NCBI GenBank assembly: GCA_026929865.2
Contig: CM049410.1
Span: forward strand, 19,554,001-19,618,000
Source of the DNA: Hyperoplus lanceolatus
Lineage: Eukaryota > Chordata > Actinopteri > Uranoscopiformes > Ammodytidae
Length of the DNA stretch: 64,000 bases
Direction of reading: 5' to 3'
Of the stretch, positions 40,201 to 51,737 are shown in pieces (positions within the stretch are counted from its first letter, which is position 1; every line of letters starts with the position of its first letter). A program made the position numbers and the translations under genes. The notes beneath the pieces were generated by a model. That model was not told the origin of the DNA, ran no database searches, and worked only from the letters and a program-made list of their open reading frames with translations.

Positions 40201-41429
40201 GTGGATTCATTCAAAGCCAGCAACATGACATAAACAGTGGGACCGTGATCCCTGTTTCTATAATCTGGGACAGTGCAACGTGAGTTATAACTTGTATTGG
40301 GAGGACATGTAAACAGCACATTCACAGTTTTTTCATAGTGTAACTACAGGGTTCCTAAATATCTTTAAAAGTTTTAAATGCATTGAATTCATTCATCAAA
40401 AAAGAAGGCATTCATTTGTATTAAGGTGTCTTAAATCTTTCAAAAATCTTACATGCCATGACATGTATTTTTAAAGTAATTTATAAATGACTCTCACATT
40501 CACATCATGCAGATGAGCATTGCATGATCCGATACATTAGAATTTTTACTCTTTTAGTTGTCTTTTTTGAAAGGCATCAAATAAAAAATAATGACATACC
40601 AGCGTTTGAAGTAGTCACTTGACCAAAATAAGTCATGTTCCATGTTAATTGATTTTGTTTTGCAACATTTCCTCTAAACTGATATTGTTCGTCTTCGGTT
40701 TTCTTTTTTTGTTGTAAAAATTGGTCTTTGATTTAATTCCGAGTAGCACCTAGGCTAGTAGGCTATTACATCTAATTAAGCTGCAGGAACCCCGAACTCT
40801 TTGACTCCATGTTAAACTAAAAAAGGGACCCACAGCTAGCTGGTGTACTGACTCTAAATGTATCTGTACCAAAGAACACCGTGGATTTAGGTGTAGCTTC
40901 TTCCAAGCCGATTTTTTTCAAAACACTTTTATAACTTATATGAGGCATAGAGTAAATCATTGGAGCCTGCCTGTGCTGATCAAACCCACAAGTTGTTTAT
41001 TTTTTAATGTGATTTGCTGTAGCAGGAGAGAGCTGATCCTAACGCTGCCTCCGGTGTCTGGCTCTGGACCTTAGATTAAAAAAACTCTGCTGCGTCTCAC
41101 GTCGATATTTAGCTCCCTGTGTGACAGCGGACACCGGTGCTGGCACTCGGTTCGTCCACTGCACACCAGCCATACCGACAGACAGACATAAAGATAGATA
41201 GACAGACAGCAACACATGAGACAGAGCAGCGTCAACACGCCGCCTGGATATTCACCAGAAATGCGGATAAAATCCCTTGAAGGGCGTCTTGTATTTCCTC
41301 ATCACTCTCCTCTTCTTGCAGCACCCCTAAAATGTATGCCCCGTACACCTCACGGTCCACCTCTAACGAATCAAGACGATCATTTAGCCAGCTTTCAAAC
41401 TCCCCGGCGTCTGACACGGGCGCAGCCAT
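37214..41429 (-). CDS. ccdc43: Coiled-coil domain-containing protein 43
   Basis: Coding exons in transcript order: 41429-41256, 40146-40059, 38645-38510, 38179-38133 and 37401-37214, giving 210 aa (human 224). Recognisable blocks: N-terminal MAAP and [20 protein letters not shown], then [68 protein letters not shown], and a highly charged C-terminal coiled coil ending [12 protein letters not shown]. Function is poorly known; it is a small charged protein without catalytic motifs. Introns 1 and 2 are ordinary GT-AG. Introns 3 and 4 are U12-type. For exon 5, the AG at 37403-37402 is preferred over the one at 37409-37408: it gives DKSLFKNTN, the same length as human DKLLFRNTN, and a normal U12 branch-to-acceptor distance. 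An upstream in-frame extension exists, but MAAP is the conserved start. Confidence 0.9.
37402..38132 (-). other. ccdc43: U12-type GT-AG intron (ccdc43 intron 4)
   Basis: The donor is GTATCCTTT right after exon 4 (38132 downward), the strict U12 5' site. The branch-site motif GTCCTTAAC is at 37422-37414, and the acceptor AG at 37403-37402 is 13 nt after the branch A. The intron is 731 bp, of which 517 bp is a hAT insertion. Confidence 0.8.
37487..38003. mobile_element. hAT-type MITE, 517 bp
   Basis: A perfect 8-bp duplication CTATGGAG (37479-37486 and 38004-38011) and inverted ends TAGGGCTGCAC. No coding capacity. It is inserted in the U12-type intron 4 of ccdc43. Its ends resemble those of the longer element at 61415-63131 (TAGGGCTGCACGATAT). 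Confidence 0.9.
38180..38509 (-). other. ccdc43: U12-type AT-AC intron (ccdc43 intron 3)
   Basis: The donor is ATATCCTTG directly after GAGGA (38509 downward). The branch motif TTTCCTTGAC is at 38197-38188, and the intron ends CAC (AC at 38181-38180) about 9 nt after the branch A. No GT donor or AG acceptor would keep frame here. The 330-bp intron contains a SINE. Confidence 0.85.
38263..38418 (+). mobile_element. tRNA-derived SINE
   Basis: Head GGGCTCATGGTGAAGTGGTT, degenerate B-box (GGTCCTGGGTCG), fish SINE body TCTGCAAGTCATCCCCTCTC, CTAATAAAGTAAAAATGCCC and A-rich end. It lies antisense within the AT-AC intron of ccdc43. The target duplication is unclear. Confidence 0.78.
38877..39738. 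mobile_element. hAT-type non-autonomous transposon, 862 bp
   Basis: A perfect 8-bp duplication TCTACTAG (38869-38876 and 39739-39746). Terminal inverted repeats are CAGAGCCGGCCC and TAGAGCCGGCCC, followed by GGGGGCCCTAAGCG on both ends. The GC-rich ends contrast with an AT-rich middle. No transposase frame. It lies in ccdc43 intron 2. Confidence 0.92.
40347..40794. repeat. Possible DNA-transposon fragment with CAGGGTTCC end
   Basis: The left end CAGGGTTCCTAAATATC and the block AAGGTGTCTTAAATC resemble a fish repeat I know by sight. A loosely inverted GGAACCCCG lies at 40786-40794. No convincing target duplication, so boundaries are tentative. It is in ccdc43 intron 1. Confidence 0.35.
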
Positions 41430-42976
41430 CTTGGCCCTCTGGGGTCCTTCCGTGGCGCGTGGCTGTCCTTTGTCAATGCCTGAGAAGAAAAAAATCATAC
41501 CAACAACGACGACAAAGGCCCAGGTAATTCCAGCATCTTGGCAGTTATTATGTGAAAAGCTATTTTACATAGAAGCAGGTGATTAATGTACTATATTTAA
41601 ATAAGAATATAGGCCTAGTGCTGTTGGTCCATGATGCTCGTCATGTTTTGTGTTTGCGTTGGTTGCTTTTAAAGTTTATTTTTGGTTGTTAGAGTTTCTC
41701 AAATATTGTTTTACAGTCATTAACTGATGCAACCGTGAAAAAAACTGTCGGCCTATATCAATTCTCATTGAGATTACAGACACTCAATGTTGGTTAAATG
41801 TTTCGTGCAGTTTTTTTCAATCAATTTATTGAACATGTAGAAATAGGCCTAATACAACGACAAATGTGTTAATAATCATAGATTGTGAACGTTCAATGTA
41901 GCCTACAGCCATCAGTGTGATGCATCTTCTTCAATTTGTCTACCTTTTCCACATTAAGGAATATGTTTACTTTGCTCTGTTGTAGACCTAAGCTCACATG
42001 ACAGTCTGAACCATGACAGGGGAGATCTATGAGAGTAGGCCTACTGTGCGAAAACTTCGCTTCGTTAGAACACAGGTCTGGTTAATTGGCCATTTGAATG
42101 AAAATGCCTGTTATAACTTTGTCACGCTGACGTAATTATTTCTGCAGCCAACTTTTCAATCAGCGCTAAACTGCTCAGCGTTGGCAGTCACGTAAGCACC
42201 CTGTGATTTTGCCACGACAATCCCAAAGTTCTAGACTGAAAAGTAAAGTCTGATTGTCACAGTGGGCAGAAGTACTCATGTGCTAATGTGCAGGCTCGGA
42301 GCACAGGAGAGTTGGTCAAGTTGATATGCTGATTTCATAATAATCAGCTATTCATTGTAAACTCCGTGGGCATGCAGCTGGCAGCCAAAGAGCCTCCGGC
42401 AAAACATAATCGTTATCGCAACATACCAGAGTTCGAAAAATATTTGTGTGATTGTAAACCTCTAGAAGAACGTTGTTGCAATGCTTCATTGGCACTGAGG
42501 TTGATGTCAAACTTAATTTTTGCATTACTGCATCATGCCAGCATGGGCTTCTTGTCTGTGCAGGGAGGCACAGGTGCAATACAGAGGTTCTGCAATCGAG
42601 GATAGCATAAACAATTGTGACATTCTACGTTTGGCCTCTGGGTGGAGGTAGAGGACATGGATCAGTTTACTCCCCTCTCATGCTGATATAGATTCTTGAC
42701 TTGACCTGCATGGCAGTAGTTCGGAGCTCATTTAGTATGTGATTTTTTGCAAATTGCTCCTTGCACGGGCTTCAGTCTCCGTTTGGTAAAGTATAGTTGT
42801 AAGCAAAGCAGTGGAGCAAGAAAATGCCCTGCCAGCTGTTTGTTCGTCCTCTTTCATTTGACACTGGCACAACAGACAACACCTCCCAGCTGTTTGAATA
42901 TTAAACAATGTTTCCATGTGAATGGCTTGATACTGCTTCCAGAAAGCACTTTTAGAAAGGGGGGTTATTAGTTAAA

Positions 42977-42984
42977 CCCCCCCC

Positions 42985-43023
<39 letters not shown>

Positions 43024-43110
43024 ACACTACACACACACTACACACTACACGCACACACACTATACACACACACACACACATACACACTACACACAAAAAC
43101 ACGTTCCCCT
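42977..43110. repeat. Compound C-run / (CA)n microsatellite
   Basis: Poly-C (42977-42987) followed by CA repeats interrupted by TACACACTA units. Degenerate copies continue to about 43110. Confidence 0.9.
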
Positions 43111-43860
43111 TCACACTGCTTTTACATAATGGCTTCACACGTCGCTGGCCTTGCAGTAATGAAGTGTGAAGCTTCAGTGACGCCACAGGGAAGCTTGTGT
43201 GGAACCGCACTCTCTATTTTAGTTCACCACCTACAATTCCTTACGGCCCGGATACATTTGTTCACATATTTAGCTCTATTTCTGCTTTCTACAGGCAAAA
43301 TTCAAACTAACTTTCATCAAACACCCTTATCCAATCGTGAATACAGACTTCTAGGACGGTGCAGCATGCTCAGTTTTACTTTTGTTACTTCTTTGAGAGG
43401 CTGGTCAGCTCAGAGAACAGCACAAGAAACAACAGTGGAGTTATAATCTCCAGGAAAAACTGTTTGCCTTTAAATTTAAAATCTGAAGTAAGTTTCCAAA
43501 GTTGCAGTTTCATTTATGTCCTTTGGCGCTCGCTCGTCTTACATTATCATAGGCAGCACAGAGTGGGAAAAGTACATTCATTTTATGTTTACTGACTGCC
43601 AAGATAGCGCCCTGTGTGAGTGGTGGTGTACAAGTTGGAAACTGTCATTACAACAGGCTGGCATAGTCATATTTCAAGATGAGGGGCCCAGGGTCGATGC
43701 ATAATGCCATTGCCTCCCTTAGTACTGCATAGCTTTAGGACGCATGTCCTATTTATATTGAGGGGCTGTGGATTGATGCGAAATGACGAGGGCCGCGAGG
43801 CTGCTGAGTGGGTGGGCATCCACATGCTCCACTCCACAGGCAACCCTCTCCTTCTCTGCA

Positions 43861-43968
<108 letters not shown>

Positions 43969-44254
43969 TCTTCATGTCCCAGTGCCACCAGACTTAGAAA
44001 AGCCCTACAGTCTCCGTGTGCAATGTCCTCTCTCTGTCAACATATCCTCTATCCTAACGTTAATGTGACAGAATATAACCAGAGCCCAGAACAACCAGGC
44101 AGTGCAGAGCAATGAAAAACAGCAAGTGTAACAGGCATGTTTCCTCATCTTCCCTAGCAGTTGGCTTCGTCAACACATGGAAGCTCGACTTGTGGCCACG
44201 CAGAAAGTTTAAAATGCTGGTAATTCTGTTGGATAATATGCTGTGCCTGTGCAG

Positions 44255-44330
44255 ATCGTAAAGCCCCTTGAGGCTAATTTGTGTTGGGCTATATAAATAA
44301 AGTTAACTTGACTGGAATGATTCTTGTTAA
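44255..44330 (+). mobile_element. 3' tail of a retroelement
   Basis: TAAAGCCCCTTGAGGC and GGGCTATATAAATAAAG followed by TTAACTTGACTGG match the common fish LINE/SINE 3' tail pattern. The rest of the element is not recognisable. Assignment is from memory. Confidence 0.4.
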
Positions 44331-46904
44331 GTCAGATTTAGTTGATTTCTCTGGGATGTGGATTCACTTTTTACATCTCAGCTCTGCTCAGTCTGTTACT
44401 TTATAGAAGATAATAAATAGTGAAATAAAATTAATGGCAGCAGTTTAAAAGTAATGGGATATTTAATTAAATAGAATGGTATTGAATAAATACATTCTGT
44501 AATGTATTTCAGAGGGTACAGTAGGTGACGTCATTGTTGTAACCTGTGAGACATGAGGGGGTGGACAGCAGACGAGGGACACGTCAACAGAAATTTCAAC
44601 TACAACAACAACAAAACATAAAAATATCAGTTTGACGCTATGTTGAATTTGTTATTGTTAATTGTTAAGGCAATATATATTTTTATTCCCTTCTTACAAT
44701 CTTCTCTCTCTCACACATACACACACTCTTACTCTTGTCTGCACTCACTTGTCTTTTGCCCCCCTCCCACGCACAAACACTTTTTACAGACAATCTATAT
44801 TTCTATCGACAGTAGAGATAAGTTATGAGCGAGAGCAGAAAAGTTAGAGGGACGGTTTTCGTGTTACTGTTTCAGTCATGTCAGCGGTCTTAATAACAGG
44901 TGTATCATTTGGCTACCACTGTCCATCTTATTGCCTGATTGCTATTATTAAATATTTCTGATTGCGTATTGATTCTGCGTTAACATTAAGAAGATCATAT
45001 ATTGGTAGTTAAGATTGTCTCACAACATTAACATTGTGAAAGGCTCACTGATTTCAATATTTGAAAAGTTACTTGGCTCTGAACATGAGGTTGTAATGTA
45101 TTTTATTTAAAGTTTTAATCTTGAGTGAGTCATTGGTATTGAAGTCAAAACTAAAAATCTGTTTTGTAGATTTCTTCTTTGAGCAAAAGTTCCCACACTT
45201 GTGACTCATGTCTGTCTTGAGTCCACCACGCCTCTGATGAATTAATAGCAGTTCAGACATTAAATGAAATATGTTTGGTTTTTGTAATAACCTGTATGGG
45301 GCTGCTTGTACTTTAATATCACTGTCTAAATAGCTGTGAAGCACGCTGGCTCGTCACTTAGTTGGAGCCCATGCGCCCACATGTCTCTGAGGAGTAGCAA
45401 AAATGAACTTGAGCTGATAGCCGTGGGAATGATCTGGTTATGCATAATGAGGGTAGTTATGCGTTTAATCGGGTTGAGTGTGTCGGTGGTGGACTCCCCA
45501 CATCTCCCTCTCTGGAGGCATGGCGCTTCCACCCTGCTCATCTTTTAGTCTGGATTGTAGGCAATTAAAATATCCGCTCATGTAAGTATGGGAAAAAGGG
45601 GTAATGAATATGGAACACAAGTCAGCGGAGAGTTCGTCAAGTTCTGAGGGTTCCTGTCTCTTAAATCATTGCGAGGGACAAAGACCATTTGACGGCATTT
45701 TTTTATTTCGCCTTTCCCTGGCTCGGCATGTGTGCGATTCCCTAAATGTTGGCGCAGAGCTTTTATAAATGCAAAGCCCATTCTTTGCAGGTTGTTGAAC
45801 TTCAGTGACCTCTGGCAGCGAGGAAAAACTTTTTGTCGTGGCTCTGGCGCCCTGTCTGGCTGACCGTGCCAGCTCTCTCGCTGCTTCTGAGCAGAACAAT
45901 GATGGGAAAGGGGGATGAGTGGATGTGTCTAGACAGCCAAGTGGAGGAGGGCAAATATTTAGCCATGCCACTTGGGAAGGGGGATCCAGGCCTTTCCCCC
46001 CCACTAGAGGCAAGCCTCTTATAACCACTGAATCAGGCCATGTCTCCACCCTGCTCCCCCCAATGCTGCTTCACACTTTGTATTCAGGGTCACGGATCTC
46101 ATTTCTTGGATAATATTTCAAGCTGCCCACAGATGGGGAATTAAATTGGAAGACCTGGCTTGGTATGGGACATAAAGGATGGATTTTGGGGGGATTCACA
46201 GAGATATTATATAAAAAGGAAACCAAAACGGTAGATTTAGCTGTACTTAGGCTACTTTTAAGGGTCTGTACAGGCATAAATCGCTGACTGAGTTGTGTGC
46301 TTACTGAAAGCCGAGCAACCCCCACTGTCGTCACCTATTATCCGCTGTGACACACCAGTCACCTCGTTTTAAAATGAATTGTTATTTTGCTGTTGATGGC
46401 TGCAAGCAATTCTCAACCCTTTTTCCTTACGAAACAGTGTCAGGGTAATATTTGACGGTACTGTAGGTATTTACACGCAAGCTCCCAATGTTTCCCATAT
46501 TACCCCAAAATGCAAAGGCCAATCCATTCATGTTCCCTTGAATCATCCCCATCTATGCCACATTTGAATAAGTCTGTTATCGGTTGAATTGCTGTCAGAT
46601 TGACTAACAGGGCTTCTCAAATCAGGGTATATATTGAGTCAAGCGAATCTGCAGATGACAATAATACGCATCCTCCCCTCACTGTTCTGGCAGGATGGTG
46701 ACAAAGAAGGGAAAGTAAAAGTTGGAGAGAAAGGGGGAGCAAGGCTTATTCTCCATTGTTAAAGCCTCCGTAACCCTGGTCTAAAATAGTACAAATCATT
46801 ATATGATATCAAAGTTGGGTGTCTCAATAAGCCTTTACAATCGGATTGAAAATAAATGTTCATAGGCCTAAATAGCCTATATAAAATGCAGTTACTGTCT
46901 AGAC

Positions 46905-47867
46905 CAGGGGTGTCAAACTCATTTTGGTTCGAGGGCCACATACAACCTCTCTGATCTCAAGAGGGCCGGACCAGTAAAATAATGGCAAAATAACGTACAT
47001 ATGTCAAATCCAAATCTTTAGCTTTGTTTTTCAGTTATATGCTTTATAACTCAGCCTACATATGTAACCTACATTATCACGGATCACAAGGGATCTCTGT
47101 AGCCCCCACGGAATGTCTTAGTAAAGGTTGCTGCTGGCCATGGGAATAGGAGGTGCGGCGCGGAGCACCGCAGCAAAAATTTGGGGGGTATTTTGCTCAA
47201 AGATGCCAAGACGCACTAATGAAATAAACAACCGTTTATTTGAATACACAAATACAACAGGCACTGACCTTACAGTTGTCCAATTTTGTTTACTATATGT
47301 ACAGGGACACATTTTGTGCAAACATGCAGACAGTACAAAATACAATTAAATAAAAGTGCAACTTCTACTGTTTTGATTTATTTTTAAATACAGAGGTTAT
47401 TTGTTGTTTTGGAATTCGTTTTTCCCAATTTAATTTAATTTTAATTTAACTTACTTTTTTTTCAAATGCTCAGAAATGTGTGCTCTACAAGTCGCGGGCC
47501 GGATGTTTGACACCACTGCCTTAGACACTTGACACAATCAATCATCAATATTAGTATGCTATTTGGCCACATATATTGGCCTATTTACAGCCCTCAGAAA
47601 ACTGACAGCTCTTCTTAGATGCAAGTTCATCAATTCATGGCTTAAAATCCTGAGCTGTAGAACTTTCAGCAGACATTCCTAGCTGTAAGCCACGTAAGTT
47701 TCCTAACAGTTGGGAGTGTATGCGACTTGCGGATATGGTACAGGCTCCATGAAGAAGAAGAAAAAAAAAATATATATATTTTTTTTTTCAGAATTGATTC
47801 AAATCGGCCGAATTGATTCGCGGGCCAGATCAAAACGTGTCCGCGGGCCTTGAGTTTGACACATGTG
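46905..47867. mobile_element. hAT-type non-autonomous transposon, 963 bp
   Basis: A perfect 8-bp duplication GTCTAGAC (46897-46904 and 47868-47875). The left end is CAGGGGTGTCAAACTC and the right end, reverse-complemented, is CACATGTGTCAAACTC. The motif 'GAGGGCCACAT' and its inverted 'GCGGGCC' counterparts are typical of this widespread vertebrate family. No intact transposase was seen. Confidence 0.92.
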
Positions 47868-48584
47868 GTCTAGACCCTTTGCCAGGACTGTGTGGACGTG
47901 GTCGTTCAAAACAGTATCCATGGCAAAAGTCATTGTTTTTATAGAACGTTAAGTGATTGGTTCATAATACATAGCCTCCCCTCATTTAAACTTAATTTCT
48001 GTAAGGTTAATCAAACTTAAATGTCAATATATTTAAATAATGAATTGATTAATATGCCTAACTCTTTTCAGATGCTTACTATCAAGCAACTAACTCCCCA
48101 AATGAGTTAGAAGGATTTTGTGGCTTTGGGTTTACCAGGGGCTTTAATGCTGAATGTGTGTTGGTGCTGCAGACTGGCGCTGGTGTCTCGTCTGCTGATG
48201 GGCTGAGTCAACCCCACTCTACTGGTAGCTGTCACTCACCCACACATCAGACAGCGAGGCAAAGTCTCACGCCACCTGTGTTCTCACAGGGTCTCCATTA
48301 CAAGCTGTCTCTCTGGCCTCCCATTCTACATCTGGTCCCTCTGGGATGTGTTAGAGCTTAACACACACTGAAGAGGAAATTAATAATCTTACAATAATTT
48401 GATCAATAATTTGATCTGCAGAAAAAGGTACCTGTGACAGTGTTGACAACAGATGAATTGTTAAAGTAATTAGTCAAGTCAAAGTCATACATTATTCTGG
48501 TTAGAGCTTCTTAAATCTGAGGATTGCTTGGACTAACTGTCGTATTATCATAAATTAAAGGTCTTTTGAATTTTAACTATTTAA

Positions 48585-49510
48585 ATCCACTACGAGTAAC
48601 ATGGCACGTTGGCGTCCCCCTTTGGACAAAAGCGGTAGTATTTTTACGACGCCCACTGCCGCAAAGCTGTTTTCTAGCTCGTGCCAGGCGCGCGAGTGTG
48701 AACTGAGAAGGGAGCAATATAGTGCATGTCCGTGTGTTGAAAGTGTGAGGACTCTTTTCGGCTCTGTGAGAGTGGTTTTGACACTGCATCAACTAATGCC
48801 AGTCACTGCCACACACACCTGATTGCAATGAGTTGATGCAGCAGTGTCACCTAACTACTCTCTCTCTCACATAGCTGAAAGATTACGTGTCCGACTCCTC
48901 ACAGAAAGCGAATGAATGAGAGACAGCAGTTAGTATGGATCACTATGAGGTAATGTGTTTATGTTGTTGTAAATAATGACTATTTCAGATAATGGTTATC
49001 TGATGATGGTGAAGCAAAGCAAACTTTGTGTTAGTACCAACCGCTCATTCATTTAGGAGTAAACACTGCAGTCTAGTTTTGCTCTCGTGAAATTGTATAC
49101 ACGTTGCTTGGCAACGCCCTGGTCCCGCCCGTAGCCTATATCACTCTCCCTTTTAGCTTTTCTTCATTGCATTTTTTCTTTGATGGTTCAGCCCCGTTAT
49201 CAGTCATTATGACGACAAATAACTGTCTCAAACAAAGCTCCCGCTCCCCTTCCCTCACCTGGAGGGATAGGCTTCTCAATTCACGTTGCTGCGCCACACT
49301 GAAATCTGCGACCAATATGTGACCATAGAGCCTGCACGGGCGAACCGAAAATCGGACTGGGTGTGCGACCAGACCAAAAGCAGTAATAAAAACTATTTAA
49401 AAACGTCTTTCTTTGCACTGATGGTCTCGTTTGCTGTTAAAGGTAATTTATGATTATCAGAGGAAACATGAGGCTGTTTAAAAGATATTTAAATGTTACT
49501 CGTAGCCGCT
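48585..49510. mobile_element. 926-bp inverted-terminal-repeat element flanked by TTAA
   Basis: TTAA at 48581-48584 and 49511-49514. The inner ends share CTACGAGTAACA in inverted orientation, within ATCCACTACGAG and AGCGGCTACGAG. A TTAA duplication suggests a piggyBac-like MITE, but the ends do not start with the usual CCC, so the superfamily is uncertain. Confidence 0.65.
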
Positions 49511-49514
49511 TTAA

Positions 49515-51644
49515 GTGTTGATAAGAGAGGATCGGCATTTGGCAATACTTTTATATAATTACACTTTACACAAAGGGATTCAAAATTCTTGCAATTCACA
49601 AAACCCTTAAAGCTTGTAGTTTTGTTAAGTTTTGAAAAATTCGGTCATATCAAATATTAAATCACGAGGACCACCTTTTGCAATATAAAATAGTTCAGTT
49701 CTAAAATTACCAGCTGAAGTAAAATGAAATCAACCCTGACATGTTAATGCTTGAAGGACTTTTCTGTGCCCAAGCCAATCAAACTCCAGCAGATTATTTG
49801 TAACATACACAAACTCACCCATCATTAACATTATATTCTAATTATAAGACATGTACAGTATCTGGTATTCAGCCTGAGAAGAAGCCCTGAGTAACTTCAT
49901 TTAGGGCAGAGAATGTGTACATTTACCCATCAAAATAAAATTGCATCACATTTATTTTGGATATAATGACTTACGTTTTCCTCTCTCTTTGTCTAGTGAA
50001 CAATGATGCACTTTTTGGGGTGAATTTTCAGTATTAGTTCTTATTTCATAAACACTGCATACATACAGTATTTGTGGATCCAACCATTCAAGTGAAAAAA
50101 AAGCATTTGTGTCACTTTTAATGTAAGGGTTCACCCATGTGTCTACAGTTGTGCTGTTACAGTGTGTCTACAGCAACAGCAAATTACAGCGTATTAGTAC
50201 CAATACCAGCAGTGACAACATTTATCAAGGAAAACATCTCCTACTCTTCCTAATTGTCCCCCTCAGGGCCCACACACTGTTATGCGGACCAGTATCGACA
50301 GCCAGGCAGTCATTAGAACCTCACACTTGAGCAGAATGCAGGGGACATGTACACTCCGATTGGTTAATTTGATGTGAGTAGAATGACACGGCGTCTGGAG
50401 CCCGCTGAAGTATGTATAGTCTGGGTGAAGGAGATATCTCGACAGACACCCACCGTCGGTTGGTTTGGTGTGCTGCTTCTGTAGGTGAACTCCTGATAGA
50501 GAAGAGCATGGCCCGAGGGAGCCGGTGGCGCAGGCGAGACGTGCCCAGGATATGAATAGCTGGCAGGGGAAACAGGGTGCCGAAAGGTGGAAAAGGACAG
50601 TTGAAGTGTTATGTCTCAAAGAACAAGAGGGTGTGTGAAGCCTCACATTCAAGTCGTACCTGTCAGTCTCTTCTGGCCCTAAGAATGAGTGACAAAGGGC
50701 AGAAGGTCAGCCGAGGCCCGTCTGAGCTTTTTTTTTTGTCTCTTGTAAACAATGGGATCTTGTCTGATACAGATACGGTGCCTGTCTGTCACTTTTACTT
50801 ACTTATATTTTGACACTTTTATCTGTGCGGCCAGTTCTGCATGAGGCCGGCTCGTTTCGCCTTTAAGTGTGTGTGTGTGTGTGTGTGTGTGATTCTGTCG
50901 TCAGATTGTGATCTTCAGTCAGGTGGAATTGTCCTCGCCGCTGCCCCTCGTTCATGGCGATACCTCCCTCCTGCCACCTTCCACTTGGCTCTGCTAACAT
51001 CCTGAGGGAGTGACAGTTAGAAATCTGAGTCTAAGCCGGGGCTCTCAGCCGCTCAGCGCCCGCTCAATGCCTGCTTCCGAATGCTTTGTGTTTTTTTTAA
51101 AGGCTTTTTGCTTCCGAACGCATCTGGGCCTACATCTCTGTACTTGTTCTCAGGTTCCCACTACTGTATGATTGCACAATATAGCAATTTGCCTCAAGTG
51201 TCCACAGTCTTGTCTTTTCACCCTCACAGAGCCTACATCCCATAATATTTCACGCTGAGGACCATGAGCGTAAAATCATGCTTTTTTTTCCGGTGTTCAA
51301 GCCTAACTGTTATTTCCTCCCAATTAAAAAGGCTTTGATTTCTATCTGTGGGATGGGCGAGGCCAGAAAAGCCTGCCTCTTCTGCTGCCTCTTGGCTAAC
51401 AAAGGCCACACTTGTGCGGAGGGAAGATAATCAGCCCTTCTCACACAAACAAGATAAAAAAAGGAAAATAAAGTGAGAGGATTTATTCCCATCCAACCCA
51501 CTGAAGACAGGGGAATTATTTTGGCAGCAGCACTAATGTGGCGACGGTTGTTGTTTCCTAAACTGATTTCCTTAATCCTCCGCTTGTGCCACGCTTTGTA
51601 AACATGGCGGCTTGATTTTTTAATCTGGGAGGTCCCACTACTGC

Positions 51645-51737
<93 letters not shown>

